DNA of 64,000 bases. It comes from Planctomycetota bacterium. GTDB taxonomy: Bacteria > Planctomycetota > UBA8742 > UBA2392. Position numbers and translations under genes: made by a program. Below the pieces are notes generated by a model. It was not told where the DNA came from, did not search any database, and worked only from the letters and a program-made list of their open reading frames with translations. The stretch's first letter is position 1. The number at the start of each line of letters is the position of its first letter. This document shows positions 49,056 to 60,342 of the stretch, one piece after another. The stretch spans positions 1-64,000 of the forward strand of contig JABTUE010000003.1 of NCBI GenBank assembly GCA_015075515.1, in the 5' to 3' direction.

Positions 49056-49918
49056 GCGGGCCACACCCCGGTGCAGATTTCACGGGCGGGGCCGGTCTTA
49101 TAGACGCAGCCGTCCTGTTCGTTCCATTCCATTTCGAGTTCGCCGCCCAGCAGTTTGATGCGTACCTTGCGGCCGGCCAGACCGTTGAGCACCGCCGCCG
49201 CGCACACCGCGCTGGCGCCTGTGCCGCAGGCCAGGGTTTCGCCGGCGCCGCGTTCCCAGGTGCGCTGGTGCAGCAGTTTGTCGTTTTCCCGCCAGACAAA
49301 TTCGACGTTGGTGCGGCGCGGGAACATCGGGTGGTTCTCAATCAGCGGGCCGATGCCATGTACCAGCCTGTCGTCGGCGGGCTGGTCCAGAAAAATCACG
49401 CAATGCGGGTTGCCCATTGAAACGCAGGTGATGCGGAACTGCCGGCCGCCGACTTCAAAGGGTTCGTCAATACAGCGGGCGCCGGGCTCGCCGGTCATGG
49501 GAATCTCGGCCCGGGTCAGGCGCGGCTTGCCCATGTTCACGCGGATCTTGTGGGCAATGTGGGTGCCCTTTTTCGGTGTAACCCGCACGGTCAGCACACC
49601 CGCGCCGGTTTCAATCGGAAATTCAGTATCGCGCTCCAGCTTGCGGTCGAACAGGTACTTGGCCACGCAGCGCAGGCCGTTACCGCACATTTCGGATTCG
49701 CTGCCGTCGCTGTTGAACATCTGCATGCGGTGGCGCACGCCCTTGAGCCTGCTGCCACGTATCAGAATCAACCCGTCGCTGCCCACGCCGAAGTGCCGGT
49801 CGCTGATTTCGCGGGCCAGCCTGTTCAGGTTTTTGGGCACGGTCTTGCGCGCGTCCACATAGACGTAGTCGTTGCCGATACCTTCCATCTTCACAAACGG
49901 TATGCCGCGTTTGGCCAT
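49052..49918 (-). CDS. dapF: Diaminopimelate epimerase
   Basis: The 288-residue enzyme has the two catalytic cysteines in SEMCGNGLRC and ETLACGTGASAV, plus KMEGIGNDYVYVD and CVSMGNPHCVIF. It converts LL- to meso-diaminopimelate for lysine and peptidoglycan synthesis. It sits in a lipoprotein-dapF-M50-scpA run with 3-nt and overlapping junctions. Confidence 0.96.
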   Translation of the reverse strand: MAKRGIPFVKMEGIGNDYVYVDARKTVPKNLNRLAREISDRHFGVGSDGLILIRGSRLKGVRHRMQMFNSDGSESEMCGNGLRCVAKYLFDRKLERDTEFPIETGAGVLTVRVTPKKGTHIAHKIRVNMGKPRLTRAEIPMTGEPGARCIDEPFEVGGRQFRITCVSMGNPHCVIFLDQPADDRLVHGIGPLIENHPMFPRRTNVEFVWRENDKLLHQRTWERGAGETLACGTGASAVCAAAVLNGLAGRKVRIKLLGGELEMEWNEQDGCVYKTGPAREICTGVWPA

Positions 49919-49921
49919 GAC

Positions 49922-50392
49922 TTACTCGGGTTTGATCACCTTCGTTTCCTTGTCGGGCACAACCTTGCCCGCAAATTCGTATTTGCCCTCGCAGGCAACG
50001 TCCACCTCGCCGTTGCCCTGGGCATCCAGCACGCAGCTTCCGCGCAGCACACGCCACCACTTGGCGCCGCCTTCGTAGCGCGCGCGACGTGAAAAATCGG
50101 GGGTGGTGAAACGCTTCAGCCGGCCGTTGGTAACCTTGCCCTGCGCGTCCACTTCAAGGTACAGCGTGTTGACAATGATGAATTCGCCGTTGGGCGCGTC
50201 GTGGTAATTCACCAGCTTGACGCTGCGCCTGTCGCCCTTGACCCAGCTTGCGCGAAACGAGCTGTCCTTTTCCTCGACCTTGAGTTTCCAGCCGTCGCCC
50301 CATTCCTCAAGGCTGAAGTAATGGCGCGGGTTGCTGCAACCGGCAACGGCCGCGGCCAGCAAAACCAGAACCAGCGTGCATGTCCGGCGCAT
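49922..50392 (-). CDS. Lipoprotein, unknown
   Basis: The 156-residue protein starts at ATG after GGAG. Its signal peptide has the lipobox LAAAVAGC. The mature part is beta-rich (WKLKVEEKDSSFRASWVKGD, GEFIIVNTLYLEVDAQGKV) with two further cysteines. No family is recognised. It leads the dapF-M50-scpA run, 61 nt after fabF. Confidence 0.78.
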   Translation of the reverse strand: MRRTCTLVLVLLAAAVAGCSNPRHYFSLEEWGDGWKLKVEEKDSSFRASWVKGDRRSVKLVNYHDAPNGEFIIVNTLYLEVDAQGKVTNGRLKRFTTPDFSRRARYEGGAKWWRVLRGSCVLDAQGNGEVDVACEGKYEFAGKVVPDKETKVIKPE

Positions 50393-50453
50393 GGGCGTCT
50401 CCGGACCCAGTCTAGTGCGACCGGGCGAGCGTTACAGGGGCCACCGGGGCGGG

Positions 50454-51707
50454 CTAACGCAGTTTGGACAGCGCGATCGTGGCGTTGTGGCCGCCAAAAC
50501 CAAACGAGTTGCTGATGGCGGCGCTTACCCGCGCGCTGCGGCCCTCGTGCGGGACGTAGTCCAGGTCGCACTCCGGGTCGGGCACGGTCAGGTTGCGCGT
50601 GGGCGGCACCAGGTCGTTCTGGATCGCCAGCGCCGTCACCACCAGCTCAACGGCGCCGGAAGCCCCCAGCAGGTGCCCGACCATGGACTTGGTGCTGCTG
50701 ACCATCAGCTTGCGGGCGTGGGCGCCGAACAGCTTTTTGATCGCCAGTGTTTCCGTCTTGTCGTTGTATTCGGTGCTGGTGCCGTGGGCGTTGATGTACG
50801 TGACGTCTTCGGGCTTCAGGCCGGCGTCGCGCAGGGCGAGTTCCATGCTGCGCACGGCGCCTTCGCCGTCTTCGCTGGGGCTGGTCATGTGAAACGCGTC
50901 GTCGGTGGCGCCAAAACCCACCACCTCGCAGATGATGTTGGCGCCGCGCCGGCGGGCGTGCTCGAGCTCTTCGAAAATCGCGATCCCGGCGCCTTCGCCC
51001 ATCACAAAGCCGTCGCGTTCCTTGTCAAAGGGCCGGCTGGCGTGGGCCGGGTCGTCGTTGCGCTGGCTCATGGCGCGGGCCGAACAGAAACCTGCCATAC
51101 CCAGCACCGTGACCGCGGCTTCGGTGCCGCCACAAACCATGACCTCGGCATCGCCGTACTGGATGGTGCGGAAGGCCGCGCCCAGCGCGTGATTGGCCGC
51201 GGCGCAGGCGCTGGCGGTGGCAAAGTTGGGGCCCTTGAGGCCGAACCGGATCGCCACGTTGCCGGCGGCGGCGTTCAGCATCAGCTTGGGGATAAAGAAC
51301 GGATTGATGCGCCCCGGCCCGCGCTCGAGCAGGATGCGGTTGCCTTCCTGGATTTCTTCCAGCCCGCCAATACCCGAACCGATGATGCAGCCCACACGAT
51401 TGCGGTCCAGCTTGTCCAGTTCCAGGCCGGCGTTGCGGATGGCCTGCTCGGCGGCATAGACGGCGTAGTGGACAAACGGGTCGGTCTGGCGGGCGTACTT
51501 GCGGTCGCCAAATGCAGCAGCGGCGTCAAAACCCTTGATGCGGCCGGCAATGGTGGTGGTGAGCTGGGCGGCGACAAAATCTTCGCAGCGCTCGATGCCG
51601 TTCTCGCCCTTGATCGCGCGGTTCCAGAACGTGGCAACGTCGTTGCCCAGCGGGCAGATTACGCCCAGACCGGTAATCACGACTCGACGACGTGCAGGTG
51701 TGCTCAT
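50454..51707 (-). CDS. fabF: 3-oxoacyl-ACP synthase II
   Basis: The 417-residue condensing enzyme starts at ATG (MSTPARRRVVITGLGVI). The Cys-His-His triad is C168 (TASACAAANHALGAA), His in NAHGTSTEYND and His in MVGHLLGASGAVEL. It elongates acyl-ACP with malonyl-ACP. It follows acpP, as in the classical acpP-fabF order, but fabG and fabD lie about 9 kb upstream beyond a propionate module. Confidence 0.96.
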   Translation of the reverse strand: MSTPARRRVVITGLGVICPLGNDVATFWNRAIKGENGIERCEDFVAAQLTTTIAGRIKGFDAAAAFGDRKYARQTDPFVHYAVYAAEQAIRNAGLELDKLDRNRVGCIIGSGIGGLEEIQEGNRILLERGPGRINPFFIPKLMLNAAAGNVAIRFGLKGPNFATASACAAANHALGAAFRTIQYGDAEVMVCGGTEAAVTVLGMAGFCSARAMSQRNDDPAHASRPFDKERDGFVMGEGAGIAIFEELEHARRRGANIICEVVGFGATDDAFHMTSPSEDGEGAVRSMELALRDAGLKPEDVTYINAHGTSTEYNDKTETLAIKKLFGAHARKLMVSSTKSMVGHLLGASGAVELVVTALAIQNDLVPPTRNLTVPDPECDLDYVPHEGRSARVSAAISNSFGFGGHNATIALSKLR

Positions 51708-51828
51708 GCCTTGGTCCTGACTATGCGCCCGCCCCGGCGGTCCGCGCGGCCTTGCGCAAACAGTCCGGGCAAGCAACCGGCGCCGTGAACAAGGCGCGTC
51801 GCTGCTTGCCCGTTAGCGTCGCGACAGC

Positions 51829-52083
51829 CTAGGCCTTGCTGGCCGTCTTGTCTTCGATGTACTTGACCGCGTCACCGACGGTCTGGATCTTTTCGGCGTC
51901 TTCGTCGGGGATGGTAAGTTCGAACTCGTCCTCGAACTCCATCACCAGCTCGACGGTGTCCAGGCTGTCAGCGCCGAGATCGTTCACGAACGAAGTCTCA
52001 AGCGTCACCTTGTCGCGGCTGACGCCCATCTGGTCGCAAACGATCTGAATCACGGACTCTTCAATTTCTTCCCGAGTGGGCAC
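51829..52083 (-). CDS. acpP: Acyl carrier protein
   Basis: The 84-residue acidic helical protein starts at GTG after GGAGAG. The phosphopantetheine attachment site is S40 in [13 protein letters not shown]. It carries growing acyl chains. It is transcribed just before fabF. Confidence 0.96.
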   Translation of the reverse strand: MPTREEIEESVIQIVCDQMGVSRDKVTLETSFVNDLGADSLDTVELVMEFEDEFELTIPDEDAEKIQTVGDAVKYIEDKTASKA

Positions 52084-52177
52084 GCGGCTCTCCTTGCAAT
52101 CAGTTCAGCTTGCTGTATCGGGCTAAGCCACCACACCCTGTGGTGTGTTGGGCCGGCAGTTTAGCCGCGCCTAATTT

Positions 52178-52199
52178 GCCCCGCAAGCGTCTGCGGGGC
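52178..52199 (-). terminator. Hairpin after the methylmalonyl-CoA epimerase gene
   Basis: An 8-bp stem GCCCCGCA / TGCGGGGC with a 6-nt loop starts 3 nt past the epimerase stop; minus-strand AAATTA follows. A second 6-bp hairpin (CACACC / GGTGTG) is at 52132-52147. They separate the propionate module from acpP-fabF, which may then have its own promoter. Confidence 0.6.
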
Positions 52200-52201
52200 G
52201 A

Positions 52202-52606
52202 CTACTTAGGCGGCTGCGAAAGCTCTGTCAAGACCCCGTGGGCCTGCCGGGGGTGAAAGAAATTCACCAGACAGCCGCCCGCACCCGGCCTGGGTTGTTC
52301 CCAAAGCGGGCTGTAGCCTTTCTCAATCATGCGGCGCGTGGCCGCGGCAATGTCGTCTACGGCATAGCTCAGGTGGTGCATGCCCTCGCCGCGTTTTTCG
52401 ATGAATTTGGCAATCGGCGAATCGGGCGACGTGGGCTCCAGCAGCTCTATGTGCACGCCCGGCGGCGCGATCACCTTCAGCGCCCGCACCTTTTCGCCGG
52501 CGACCTCTTCCATGTGCGGTTCGGAACCCAGCCCAAGCCCGTTTTCATAGAACTTGCGGGCCTCGGCGATGGATTTGACTGCCAATCCGATGTGATCCAG
52601 GCGCAT
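52202..52606 (-). CDS. mce: Methylmalonyl-CoA epimerase
   Basis: The 134-residue glyoxalase-fold protein shows RLDHIGLAVKSIAEARKFY, GMHHLSYAVDDIAAA and the C-terminal VNFFHPRQAHGVLTEL, with metal ligands H5, the HH pair and the terminal Glu. It interconverts (R)- and (S)-methylmalonyl-CoA, linking propionyl-CoA carboxylase to the mutase encoded upstream. Confidence 0.93.
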   Translation of the reverse strand: MRLDHIGLAVKSIAEARKFYENGLGLGSEPHMEEVAGEKVRALKVIAPPGVHIELLEPTSPDSPIAKFIEKRGEGMHHLSYAVDDIAAATRRMIEKGYSPLWEQPRPGAGGCLVNFFHPRQAHGVLTELSQPPK

Positions 52607-52627
52607 GCTGCCTCCGGGCCATAACGC

Positions 52628-53200
52628 CTAGCCCAGGCCCATGGATTCCTGCAGGAACATGGCGGCGCAGGTTCCGCCCAGCACCTTGTTGATCGCGTTC
52701 ATGCGCTGGATCACCTGTTCGCGCACGTTGGCCGGCAAGGCCACCCCGGCGTTGTTGTTCAGGTGCAGCAGCAACCCGTGGTAGCTGACCACGGGCAGAA
52801 TCACCTTGGTCAGAAAGTCTTTCATCGTGGCATACCCGGCGGCCTTGGCTTTGGCCTTGAGTTCATTGACCAGGTTCTGCTGGTTGATTTCAAGATTCTT
52901 GCCGACGACCTTTTCCAGCGCGTTGTAGTGTTCCTCAAAGCGCGGCAACCAGACCTCAAGATGCTGCTTGAGCAGAAGCCCGCTGGCCTGTTTCTGCAGC
53001 ACCTCAACGCCCTGGGCCATGCGGTCAAAGCGCTGGCCGATGATCAGCGCGCCGATCTGGCTGCAGGTATCGAGCAGTTGCTTGCGCTCGGTGCTGGTAG
53101 AGATTTCGACTGTGGCGTTGACCGGCGCTTCGCGCCGGTCAACCTTGGCGGTGCGGCGATCCGTGCCGCGCTTTCTGCGTTGCGTGTTCCCGGCTGACAT
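52628..53200 (-). CDS. Hypothetical protein in the methylmalonyl-CoA operon
   Basis: The 190-residue protein starts at ATG (MSAGNTQRRKRGTDRRTAK), with a basic N-terminus and then an all-helical body (LLDTCSQIGALIIGQRFDRMA, HLEVWLPRFEEHYNALEKVVG, LTKVILPVVSYHGLLLHLNN). No signal peptide or family is recognised. It sits 25 nt after the mutase gene and 21 nt before mce, so a role around that enzyme is possible but only inferred from position. Confidence 0.75.
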   Translation of the reverse strand: MSAGNTQRRKRGTDRRTAKVDRREAPVNATVEISTSTERKQLLDTCSQIGALIIGQRFDRMAQGVEVLQKQASGLLLKQHLEVWLPRFEEHYNALEKVVGKNLEINQQNLVNELKAKAKAAGYATMKDFLTKVILPVVSYHGLLLHLNNNAGVALPANVREQVIQRMNAINKVLGGTCAAMFLQESMGLG

Positions 53201-53225
53201 GTGGTGATTGCCCTGTGTGAATGCT

Positions 53226-54887
53226 TTAACCGTCGCGGTGCTCGCCGAACACCGCGCGCATGGTATCGCAAACTTCGCCCAGTGTCGCCTGCGAACGCAG
53301 CGCCGCCAGGATATGCGGCATGAGGTTTGAGTCACCTTTGGCGGCTTCCTTCAACCCTGCCAGGGCCGCGCCGACGGCGGCCGCGTCGCGCCCCGATTTG
53401 AATTCGGCCAGGCGCCGCATCTGCCGTTCCACGGCAAGCTGGTCAATCTTCTGCAGTTCGGGCTGGGCCTGGGTCTCGGACTGGAACTTGTTCACCCCCA
53501 CCACCACCGCGTCGCCCTTTTCCACGGCGCGCTGGTACGCCAGGGCCGCGCGGGCAATTTCGCCCTGCATGAAGCGGGCCTCAATCGCGCCCACGGCGCC
53601 GCCCAGCTCGTCCACGCGGGCAATCAGCGCCTGGGCCTTCTGCTCGAGTTCGTCGGTCAGCTTTTCAACCAGCCAGCTGCCGCCCAACGGGTCGGGCGTG
53701 TCGGCAATGCCGCTTTCATAGGCCAGTATCTGCTGCGTGCGCAGGGCGATCTCGACCGACTTTTCCGTGGGCAGTGCCAGCGCCTCGTCAAAGCTGTTGG
53801 TGTGCAGGCTTTGCGTGCCCCCCAGCACCGCCGCAATCGCCTGCACCGCCGTGCGCACGATGTTGTTTTCGGGCTGCTGGGCGGTCAGGGTGCTGCCGGC
53901 GGTCTGGGTGTGAAAGCGCAACTGCAGCGCGGCCTTGTCACTGGCGCCGAAACGTTCCTTCATCAGGCGCGCCCACAGGCGGCGCGCGGCGCGGAACTTG
54001 GCCACTTCTTCCAGCAGGTTGTTGTGGCCGTTGAAGAAAAAGCTCAGGTTGCGCCCGAAGTGGTTTACATCCAGTTTGCGCGCCACGGCCTGTTTCACGT
54101 ATTCAAGGCCGTTGGCCAGGGTGAACGCGATTTCCTGGGCGGCGGTGCTGCCGGCCTCGCGGATGTGATAGCCGCTGATGCTGATGGCGTTGAAGTTGGG
54201 AACTTCGTTGCTGCAGAACTCAATGATGTCTGTGGTCAGGCGCAGGCTGGCGCGCGGCGGGTAGATGTAGGTGCCGCGCGCGACAAACTCCTTCAGCAGG
54301 TCGTTCTGCACCGTGCCGCGCAGCTTTTGCCAGCTTACGCCCTGTTTGTCGGCCTGAATCAGGTACAGCGCCAGAAGGCAGGCCGCGCTGGAGTTGATGG
54401 TCATGCTGGTGCTGACCTGGTCCAGCGGGATACCGTCCAGCAGCACGGCCATGTCGGCAGTGCTGCAGATTGGCACGCCGACCTTGCCCACTTCGCCCTG
54501 GGCCATCGCATGGTCGCTGTCGTAGCCGATCTGGGTGGGCAGGTCAAAGGCGACGCTGAGGCCGGTTACGCCCTGCTGCAGCAGAAAACGGTAACGGCGG
54601 TTGCTTTCCTCGGGGCTGGCAAAGCCGGCGTACTGGCGCATGGTCCAGAACCGGCCGCGGTACATGCTGGGATACACGCCGCGGGTAAAGGGGTACTCGC
54701 CGGGAAAACCCAGTCTGTCCCGGTACTCGGTTTCGGCCTGGGGGCCAAGGCCGGCGGGAATGGCAAGCGGCGGAAACTCGCAGCCGCTGGTGGTTTCGAA
54801 CTTCTGGCGGCGTTCGGGGGTTTTGGCCACGAACTTCGCGCGCGGACCCTCCAGCCAGCGGATGTACTCGTCTTGCAGCGAGCTCAT
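53226..54887 (-). CDS. Methylmalonyl-CoA mutase, large (catalytic) subunit
   Basis: The 553-residue TIM-barrel subunit shows [57 protein letters not shown] (the His over cobalamin) and [17 protein letters not shown]. It isomerises methylmalonyl-CoA and succinyl-CoA with adenosylcobalamin. The protein ends before any B12-binding domain (no DxHxxG), so a separate small subunit must be encoded elsewhere. Its ATG overlaps the biotin-carrier stop by 4 nt. Confidence 0.95.
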   Translation of the reverse strand: MSSLQDEYIRWLEGPRAKFVAKTPERRQKFETTSGCEFPPLAIPAGLGPQAETEYRDRLGFPGEYPFTRGVYPSMYRGRFWTMRQYAGFASPEESNRRYRFLLQQGVTGLSVAFDLPTQIGYDSDHAMAQGEVGKVGVPICSTADMAVLLDGIPLDQVSTSMTINSSAACLLALYLIQADKQGVSWQKLRGTVQNDLLKEFVARGTYIYPPRASLRLTTDIIEFCSNEVPNFNAISISGYHIREAGSTAAQEIAFTLANGLEYVKQAVARKLDVNHFGRNLSFFFNGHNNLLEEVAKFRAARRLWARLMKERFGASDKAALQLRFHTQTAGSTLTAQQPENNIVRTAVQAIAAVLGGTQSLHTNSFDEALALPTEKSVEIALRTQQILAYESGIADTPDPLGGSWLVEKLTDELEQKAQALIARVDELGGAVGAIEARFMQGEIARAALAYQRAVEKGDAVVVGVNKFQSETQAQPELQKIDQLAVERQMRRLAEFKSGRDAAAVGAALAGLKEAAKGDSNLMPHILAALRSQATLGEVCDTMRAVFGEHRDG

Positions 54888-55408
54888 GGACCGGACTCCA
54901 GCGGCGGACCCAGCCTGACCATAAGCGCGCCCTTTTCCAGCACGTCGCCGGCCTTGACGGCGATTTCAAGCACCACACCGTCGCGCGGGCTGCGGATGTC
55001 GTTTTCCAGCTTCATGGCGTGCAGGCCCAGAAGGCTCTGGTTCTTCTTGACGATGTCGCCGATCTTGACCTTCAGTGCCACAACCATGCCGGGCATGGGC
55101 GCCTTGACATCCAGGTTGCCGCCGCCACGCCGACGGCCCGACAGCGCGGCCAGGCGTACATGCTGCAGTTCAGCCACCGCGGCCTCGTAGATCGCGCCGT
55201 CGAGCACAATCTGGACGCCCTCCTTGGTACGGTGATAGCCGAAACGGCGCGCGCCGCCGTTGACCTGGGCCTTCTGGATCTTGCTGCGCAGGGGCGTGTC
55301 GGCGCGCACGGGAAAGGTGCCGCCCTCGTGCTCGACAAACAGCTCGCCGGCGCGCTCAAAGAAGCGCACCCGGAACTTGCGGCCATCCACTGTGACTTCG
55401 TATTCCAT
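54884..55408 (-). CDS. Biotin carboxyl carrier subunit of acyl-CoA carboxylase
   Basis: This is a 174-residue stand-alone carrier. Residues 1-90 resemble the BT-like region of propionyl-CoA carboxylase. Residues 98-170 are the biotinyl domain ([18 protein letters not shown]) with biotin Lys K133 in [13 protein letters not shown]. The usual Glu before AMK is His here. It probably shuttles carboxybiotin between the neighbouring biotin carboxylase and the pccB-type carboxyltransferase. Confidence 0.9.
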   Translation of the reverse strand: MEYEVTVDGRKFRVRFFERAGELFVEHEGGTFPVRADTPLRSKIQKAQVNGGARRFGYHRTKEGVQIVLDGAIYEAAVAELQHVRLAALSGRRRGGGNLDVKAPMPGMVVALKVKIGDIVKKNQSLLGLHAMKLENDIRSPRDGVVLEIAVKAGDVLEKGALMVRLGPPLESGP

Positions 55409-55507
55409 GGTTGCACTGCAGGTCTATGGTTCACGGTCAACGATGAACGGACATTCACCTTGAACTGGCTATCCTGCCCCACTGCCGTTCACGACCACTA
55501 ACGCATC

Positions 55508-57001
55508 TCAACGCAGCCTCGGCAATGAACTGGAACTCCAGGGGTCAAAATGCAGCTCGCCCGCGCGGCTTTGCGCGGTACGCACTTTCTGCAGGTGCCG
55601 GTATTCCATCAGCGCCGCCAGCACCGCCGCGGCCTGGGCGTCGTCGCGCCGCGCCAGTTCTGCCAGGTGTTCCTCGACCCAGCGGATGTTGAACCTGCCC
55701 GCCCGCACATCGGGGTGCCGCAGCAGCGCGATATGAAACGGAATCGTCGTGGCCACGCCGACAACCATGAACTCGCGCAGTGCCGCGACGGCGCGGTCGG
55801 CGGCGGCGGCGCGATCAGGCGCGTGCACGATCAGTTTGGCAATCAGACTGTCATAGAACTGTGTCACGCTGTCGCCGGCGGCATAGCCGGCGTCCACGCG
55901 GATGCCCTCGCCCGTGGGCGGCTCAAAGGCCTCGATGTACCCCAGGCTGGGCATGAAGCCGGCAAAGGGGTCTTCGCTGTTGATGCGCAGTTCAATCGCG
56001 TGGCCGGTCTGCTTCAGCTCTTGCTGTTTCAATGTCAGCTTTTCGCCGGCGGCAATGCGCAACTGCCATTCGACCAGATCCACGCCCGTCACCTGTTCGG
56101 TCACCGGGTGCTCGACCTGAAGCCGCGTGTTGACTTCGCAGAAGTACCACTTGCCGGCCTGGGCATCGAACAGGAACTCGCAGGTTCCGGCGTTGCTGTA
56201 GCCGGCGGTCCTGGCAATGCGCACGGCGTCGGCACAGATGGCGGCGCGCTGGTCGGGTGTCAGGCTGGGGCTGGGGGTTTCCTCAAGCAGCTTCTGGTGA
56301 CGGCGCTGAAGCGAACACTCGCGCTCAAACAGGTGCAGCACCGTGCCGTGCCTGTCGGCCAGAATCTGGACCTCAATGTGTTTGGGGCCATCCAGAAACT
56401 TTTCCACCAGCAGCGCGTCGTCGCCGAAGCCGGCTTTGGCCTCGCGCGCGGCTTTGGGCAGAAGTTCGGCCAACTGGTCGGCGGCCGTCACCTTGTGCAT
56501 GCCCTTGCCGCCGCCACCGGCGGCGGGCTTGATAATGACCGGAAAGCCGATTCTGCTGATCGCGGCCACGGTGGCGGTATCGGCGGTGCCGGCGCACTGG
56601 ATCCAGGGTGTGACAGGCACGCCGGCCTTTTCAGCCACGTCTTTGGCGTGGCGTTTGTCGCCCAGCCGGTCAATCGCGCCACTGTCGGGGCCAATAAAAG
56701 TGATGCCGGCTTCTTCGCAGGCGCGGGCAAAGGCCGCGTTTTCACTGAGAAAGCCATAGCCGGGGTGGATGCCGTCGCAGCCGTGGCGTTTGGCCAGTTC
56801 AATGATGCGGCCGATGTTCAGGTAGCTTTCAGCGGCCACGGACGGGCCAAGATAGTGGCTTTCGTCGGCGTTGCGCACAAAGGGCAGGTGCGCGTCGGCG
56901 TCACTGTAGACGGCCACGCTGGCAACGCCCAGTTTTTTGCAGGCGCGGATCACGCGCAGGGCGATTTCGCCACGGTTGGCAATCAGCACCTTCTTGAGCA
57001 T
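55508..57001 (-). CDS. Biotin carboxylase subunit of propionyl/acyl-CoA carboxylase
   Basis: The 497-residue ATP-grasp protein starts at ATG (MLKKVLIANRGEIALRVIRA). It shows IIKPAAGGGGKGMHKV and EVNTRLQVEHPVTEQVTG. It is longer than the AccC of this window (449) and lacks a fused biotinyl domain; that is supplied by the next gene after 99 nt. Proximity to methylmalonyl-CoA mutase and epimerase argues for propionyl-CoA as the end substrate. It is preceded by an intrinsic terminator, so it probably has its own promoter or relies on readthrough. Confidence 0.93.
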   Translation of the reverse strand: MLKKVLIANRGEIALRVIRACKKLGVASVAVYSDADAHLPFVRNADESHYLGPSVAAESYLNIGRIIELAKRHGCDGIHPGYGFLSENAAFARACEEAGITFIGPDSGAIDRLGDKRHAKDVAEKAGVPVTPWIQCAGTADTATVAAISRIGFPVIIKPAAGGGGKGMHKVTAADQLAELLPKAAREAKAGFGDDALLVEKFLDGPKHIEVQILADRHGTVLHLFERECSLQRRHQKLLEETPSPSLTPDQRAAICADAVRIARTAGYSNAGTCEFLFDAQAGKWYFCEVNTRLQVEHPVTEQVTGVDLVEWQLRIAAGEKLTLKQQELKQTGHAIELRINSEDPFAGFMPSLGYIEAFEPPTGEGIRVDAGYAAGDSVTQFYDSLIAKLIVHAPDRAAAADRAVAALREFMVVGVATTIPFHIALLRHPDVRAGRFNIRWVEEHLAELARRDDAQAAAVLAALMEYRHLQKVRTAQSRAGELHFDPWSSSSLPRLR

Positions 57002-57036
57002 GGCCGGGGACTTTATGGGCGGCCCCGCAAAATGCA

Positions 57037-57062
57037 AAGGGCGCGCCCTCAGGCGCGCCCTT
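57037..57062 (-). terminator. Hairpin between lipoprotein and biotin carboxylase genes
   Basis: A perfect 11-bp stem AAGGGCGCGCC / GGCGCGCCCTT encloses a 4-nt loop, 17 nt past the lipoprotein stop. It is followed by TTGC on the minus strand. It splits the pccB part of the block from the pccA part. Confidence 0.75.
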
Positions 57063-57078
57063 CTGTTATAGAAACGAA

Positions 57079-57672
57079 CTAGTCGTCCTTGGGCTTCTTG
57101 GGAACTTCCTTGCTCATCTGAACTTCCACGCTGGACAGATACCACAGGCCGTTTTTGCGCACACACTTGACCTCAATCATGTCCTGGTAGCCGTTCACGT
57201 AGACGATCGTGGCAGAGCCCTGACCTTCCACCGCCAGCTTCTGCTCGGTTCCGACGCGGGCCCACTTCATTTCCTTCAGGCGCTTCTCCACGTCGTCGTT
57301 GGCGTACAGGCGGTAGAGGCCCATATCCAGACCCGTGCGCTTGCCCCAGGTCATTTCCTTCCACTTGTCTTCGCTGTCAATGCCGGACTTGCTCTTGGGG
57401 TCCATGCCACCATCACCCTCAAGGCGCTTCTTGTAGTCCTTCCAGCGGTCGTAGCCTTCCTTGATGCGCCAATCGCGGATTTCCTTGGCAGCACCAACAT
57501 CAATATCCTGATCCATCAGGGAATCCAGACTGTCAAAATCCATCGAAGTGATCTTCTTGACTGCTGCATCCCCGATTTCCTTGGGATCCACAGTTCCACC
57601 GCTTCCGCCGCCACAGCTCGAAAGCGCAAAAATCAGTGCCAGCAACGGCACGGTCTTCAAGAGGGTCTTCAC
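57079..57672 (-). CDS. Lipoprotein, unknown
   Basis: The 197-residue protein starts at GTG. Its signal peptide has the lipobox LIFALSSC followed by GGGSGG. The mature part is charged with an NTF2-like feel (AAVKKITSMDFDSLDSLMDQ, GSATIVYVNGYQDMIEVKCV, NGLWYLSSVEVQM). The neighbouring upstream lipoprotein has a comparable layout (DYYQWRIRSDL, SFKKVGGDWKFDLPP). Function is unknown. Confidence 0.78.
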   Translation of the reverse strand: MKTLLKTVPLLALIFALSSCGGGSGGTVDPKEIGDAAVKKITSMDFDSLDSLMDQDIDVGAAKEIRDWRIKEGYDRWKDYKKRLEGDGGMDPKSKSGIDSEDKWKEMTWGKRTGLDMGLYRLYANDDVEKRLKEMKWARVGTEQKLAVEGQGSATIVYVNGYQDMIEVKCVRKNGLWYLSSVEVQMSKEVPKKPKDD

Positions 57673-57723
57673 GTTTCCCGCCTTTCGTTGTACCAAAAGC
57701 CCAAATTGCGTGAGCGACTTGTT

Positions 57724-58310
57724 CTATTCTTCGCCGGACTCCTGCCGGCGAACCGTCTCAAGGGCGCGCAGGATGCTAGGCGGAAGGTCAAATTTCCAGT
57801 CCCCACCCACTTTCTTGAAGCTGTACCGGTCAGGGTCGCCCGAAACCAGCACCACGGTGGCCTTCTCGCCAATCACGGAAATGTCGCGGATGTTGGTTTT
57901 GGCAAAAAGCTGGGCCGTGCGGGCGGTCTTTTCAGGCACCAGGTCGGACCTGATTCGCCACTGGTAGTAGTCCCTGGCGGTCATGGTTTCAGGCTTTTCC
58001 GGCAGGGTCGCCAGCACCTTGCGCACACGCTCCTGCTCTGTGGGCGGGGCCAGACTGCCCGGTTCCAGCGCGGCCCGAAGCTGGCGCACGGTTTCCTGCA
58101 CGCCGCCACGGCCAGTCAGTTCGCGCAGAAACCAGTCCTGCGAATCGGGCGTAAGCATATCCCACATGGCGGCGCTGTCGCCACGGCTGGCGGCGCCTGA
58201 CCAGGCCAGCATGGTCGCGTGCACGGCGCGCTGGTCTTCGTTCCAGTTGGCCGCCGGGTCAGCCGTGCAGGCTGCGAAAACCAGCGCCAGAACAGCAAGC
58301 CGGCACGTCT

Positions 58311-58314
<4 letters not shown>
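57724..58314 (-). CDS. Lipoprotein, unknown
   Basis: This 196-residue protein has the signal peptide MKTCRLAVLALVFAAC with a lipobox-like LVFAAC. The mature part has an SnoaL/NTF2-like pattern: an N-terminal helix pair (SGAASRGDSAAMWDMLTPDS) and a C-terminal strand region (ATVVLVSGDPDRYSFKKVGG). Its ATG overlaps the pccB stop by 4 nt, so it is translationally coupled to a metabolic gene, which is unexpected for an envelope lipoprotein. Confidence 0.8.
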
Positions 58315-59918
<1,604 letters not shown>

Positions 59919-59934
59919 GGTCAGGTCAAGTTTT

Positions 59935-59949
59935 CAGGTCAAGGTCAGG
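59935..59949. repeat. Inverted repeat arm, left end of the four-helix-bundle element
   Basis: CAGGTCAAGGTCAGG is the exact reverse complement of the sequence at 60343-60357. It contains the stop of the four-helix-bundle gene. A related GGTCAG at 59919-59924, abutting the pccB start, pairs with CTGACC at 60362-60367, extending the mirrored ends. Confidence 0.85.
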
Positions 59950-60322
59950 AACTGCGATCGGCCTTGCGGACCTTGCGAGACTTGATCAATCCGCCAAGCA
60001 GTCTGCCGATTTCTGCTGTTCTGGCCAAAATGCCGGACTCTGAGCGATCATCAATCATCTTGAGCCGGCGGGCAAGCGATACCTGCGTTTCCACCTCATA
60101 CAGACTGCCCATGGCGATACTCAGGAACTGAAGGCCCTCTCCAGCGGTCTGTCTTCCGTTTCCCTCTGCGATGTTGCTGGAGATCGAAACAGCGGCACGA
60201 CGCACCTGACTTGTCAGCCCAAAGCGTTCGTCACTGTGCCATCCAGAGCTGACACGATAGATGACTTCGACCAAGTCCATGGCGCGCTGCCACACAATCA
60301 AGTCCCGATAGGTTTCCGGCAT
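59945..60322 (-). CDS. Four-helix-bundle protein (S23/IVS family, TIGR02436)
   Basis: The 125-residue protein shows the family pattern YRDLIVWQRAMDLVEVIY, FGLTSQVRRAAVSISSNIAE and GSLYEVETQVSLARRL. Relatives are encoded inside 23S rRNA intervening sequences and, as Avd proteins, in diversity-generating retroelements; many are stand-alone with unknown role. Here it lies between fabG and pccB, and its stop codon is inside the left arm of a 15-bp inverted repeat whose other arm is 20 nt before the start. Confidence 0.9.
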   Translation of the reverse strand: MPETYRDLIVWQRAMDLVEVIYRVSSGWHSDERFGLTSQVRRAAVSISSNIAEGNGRQTAGEGLQFLSIAMGSLYEVETQVSLARRLKMIDDRSESGILARTAEIGRLLGGLIKSRKVRKADRSS

Positions 60323-60342
60323 GAACTATCCCATCCGATTCC

